DNA of 45,313 nucleotides, taken from positions 1 through 45,313 of the forward strand of contig CALFVD010000107.1 in the NCBI GenBank assembly GCA_937928005.1, written 5' to 3'. The translations under genes were made by a program, and so were the position numbers. This document shows, piece by piece, positions 44,874-45,313 of this stretch (position 1 is its first letter; every line of letters begins with the position of its first letter). The notes below the pieces were generated by a model. It searched no databases and was not told where the DNA came from. It saw only the letters and a program-made list of their open reading frames with translations. The DNA comes from an uncultured Neomegalonema sp. (GTDB taxonomy: Bacteria; Pseudomonadota; Alphaproteobacteria; Rhodobacterales; Rhodobacteraceae).

Positions 44874-44965
44874 TAAAGCGAATTGCGCAAACGTTGATCC
44901 ACAAAAGATCAGGTTTCACGCGGGTCTTGGCGGAAAACCTGATTCAGCAAATGCGCAAGTCGCTT
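44874..44965 (+). mobile_element. MITE type 2, copy F, degenerate right end
   Basis: It starts TAAAGCGAATTGCGCAAACG as in the type 2 unit at 14933 and has arms GATCAGGTTTCACGC and GGCGGAAAACCTGATTC, but ends CGCAAGTCGCTTG instead of CGCAAATCGCTATA. The right terminus has therefore decayed or been cut. It lies between the dctP terminator and the IS5 remnant. Confidence 0.8.
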
Positions 44966-44995
44966 GTCTTATGATTTTCCCGGTTCATCGGTTTA

Positions 44996-45015
44996 GGGTC
45001 TGTGGACATTTACCG
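44996..45015 (+). repeat. Likely terminal end of the IS5-family element
   Basis: GGGTCTGTGGACATTTACCG lies just outside the stop codon of the transposase remnant. GGGTCTGT-type ends are common in IS5/IS427-group elements. The matching inverted end is outside the window. Confidence 0.5.
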
Positions 45016-45261
45016 TAGTTCGATGATGGTTGCGGTTAGATACCAGTTGGCTTCGTAGCTGGCTGTCGTTTTTTCGTACCTTGTTGCTATGCTTCTGAAC
45101 TCCTTGATTTTTGCGAAGTAGTTTTCGACGAGATGCCGCCACTTGTAGATATGCTCGTCATAATACCAAGGGCGGAGATCGACGACACTTTTCACCGCTG
45201 CCCCGGGCGAAGACCCTACTACATGCACACATCTGGTTTTGTATTGAAACCGGGGTTTCAT
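45010..45261 (-). pseudogene. IS5-family transposase, C-terminal remnant
   Basis: The 83 residues match only the end of an IS5-type DDE transposase: IYKWRHLVENYFAKIKEFRS contains the conserved catalytic-Glu region, followed by IATRYEKTTASYEANWYL. The two catalytic Asp regions are missing from this frame. An AAGGAGAATCAG sequence precedes the ATG at 45261, so it looks like a short translated unit, but it cannot be an active transposase alone. The upstream bases to the window edge do not continue the transposase frame in an obvious way. Confidence 0.7.
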
Positions 45262-45313
45262 TCTGATTCTCCTTGTGCCTGTCTTTATATGGATGGAGTG
45301 AGCGATGTCGGTG

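Overview
The window looks like chromosomal DNA of a moderately GC-rich alphaproteobacterium. Pointers are a long RNase E with a charged insertion in its S1 region, the gene run aminotransferase / homoserine dehydrogenase / GlpX fructose-bisphosphatase / RecJ, a separate corrinoid protein plus homocysteine methyltransferase instead of one long MetH, class I PHA synthase, a bacterial leucyltransferase (Bpt) and TRAP transporters. I cannot name the order or genus from sequence alone. Most of it is housekeeping and metabolic DNA. Mobile DNA sits at both edges (IS630-type fragment on the left, IS5-type fragment on the right), and a family of short MITE-like elements is scattered between genes.

Layout. 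1-426: IS630 transposase fragment and a MITE. 571-2521: TRAP permeases dctM and dctQ (minus). 2624-8404: prfB, mrcA (PBP1A) and an AMIN-type amidase (minus), i.e. translation termination and cell wall. 9066-13418: rne and murC (plus). 13423-16859: corrinoid protein, rhomboid protease, a nested MITE pair, a SIMPL-domain protein and a betaine/homocysteine methyltransferase. 16904-21439: RHH regulator, SseB-like protein, malic enzyme, DUF937 protein. 21609-25599: a tight minus-strand operon phaC / MBL hydrolase / SRAP / histidine phosphatase. 25711-26652: a lipoprotein with 23-residue repeats. 26717-27455: an array of four ~174-183 bp units bounded by five 31-bp palindromes. 27749-34971: hypothetical gene, then aminotransferase-lysE-hom-glpX-small membrane ORF-recJ. 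35074-37328: SDR, VOC, ceramidase-like. 37325-38746: histidine kinase (minus). 38900-41491: metA, ppk2, bpt. 41583-43480: exported propeller-like protein and a membrane protein. 43599-44690: TRAP binding protein, then MITEs, a terminator and the IS5 remnant.

Functional threads. Methionine and threonine supply recurs: hom makes homoserine, the MetA protein activates it (Glu111 suggests acetyl-CoA use), and the methyltransferase plus corrinoid protein can methylate homocysteine. Central carbon and storage genes (maeB, glpX, phaC, ppk2) fit a heterotroph that stores PHA and uses polyphosphate.

The least explained structures are the palindrome-bounded array at 26717-27455, where hairpin arms vary while keeping pairing; the two MITE subfamilies that share ends and appear to insert at TA, including one element inserted inside another; the adjacent repeat lipoprotein; and the propeller/membrane pair, whose ribosome-binding site may be masked by a leader hairpin.
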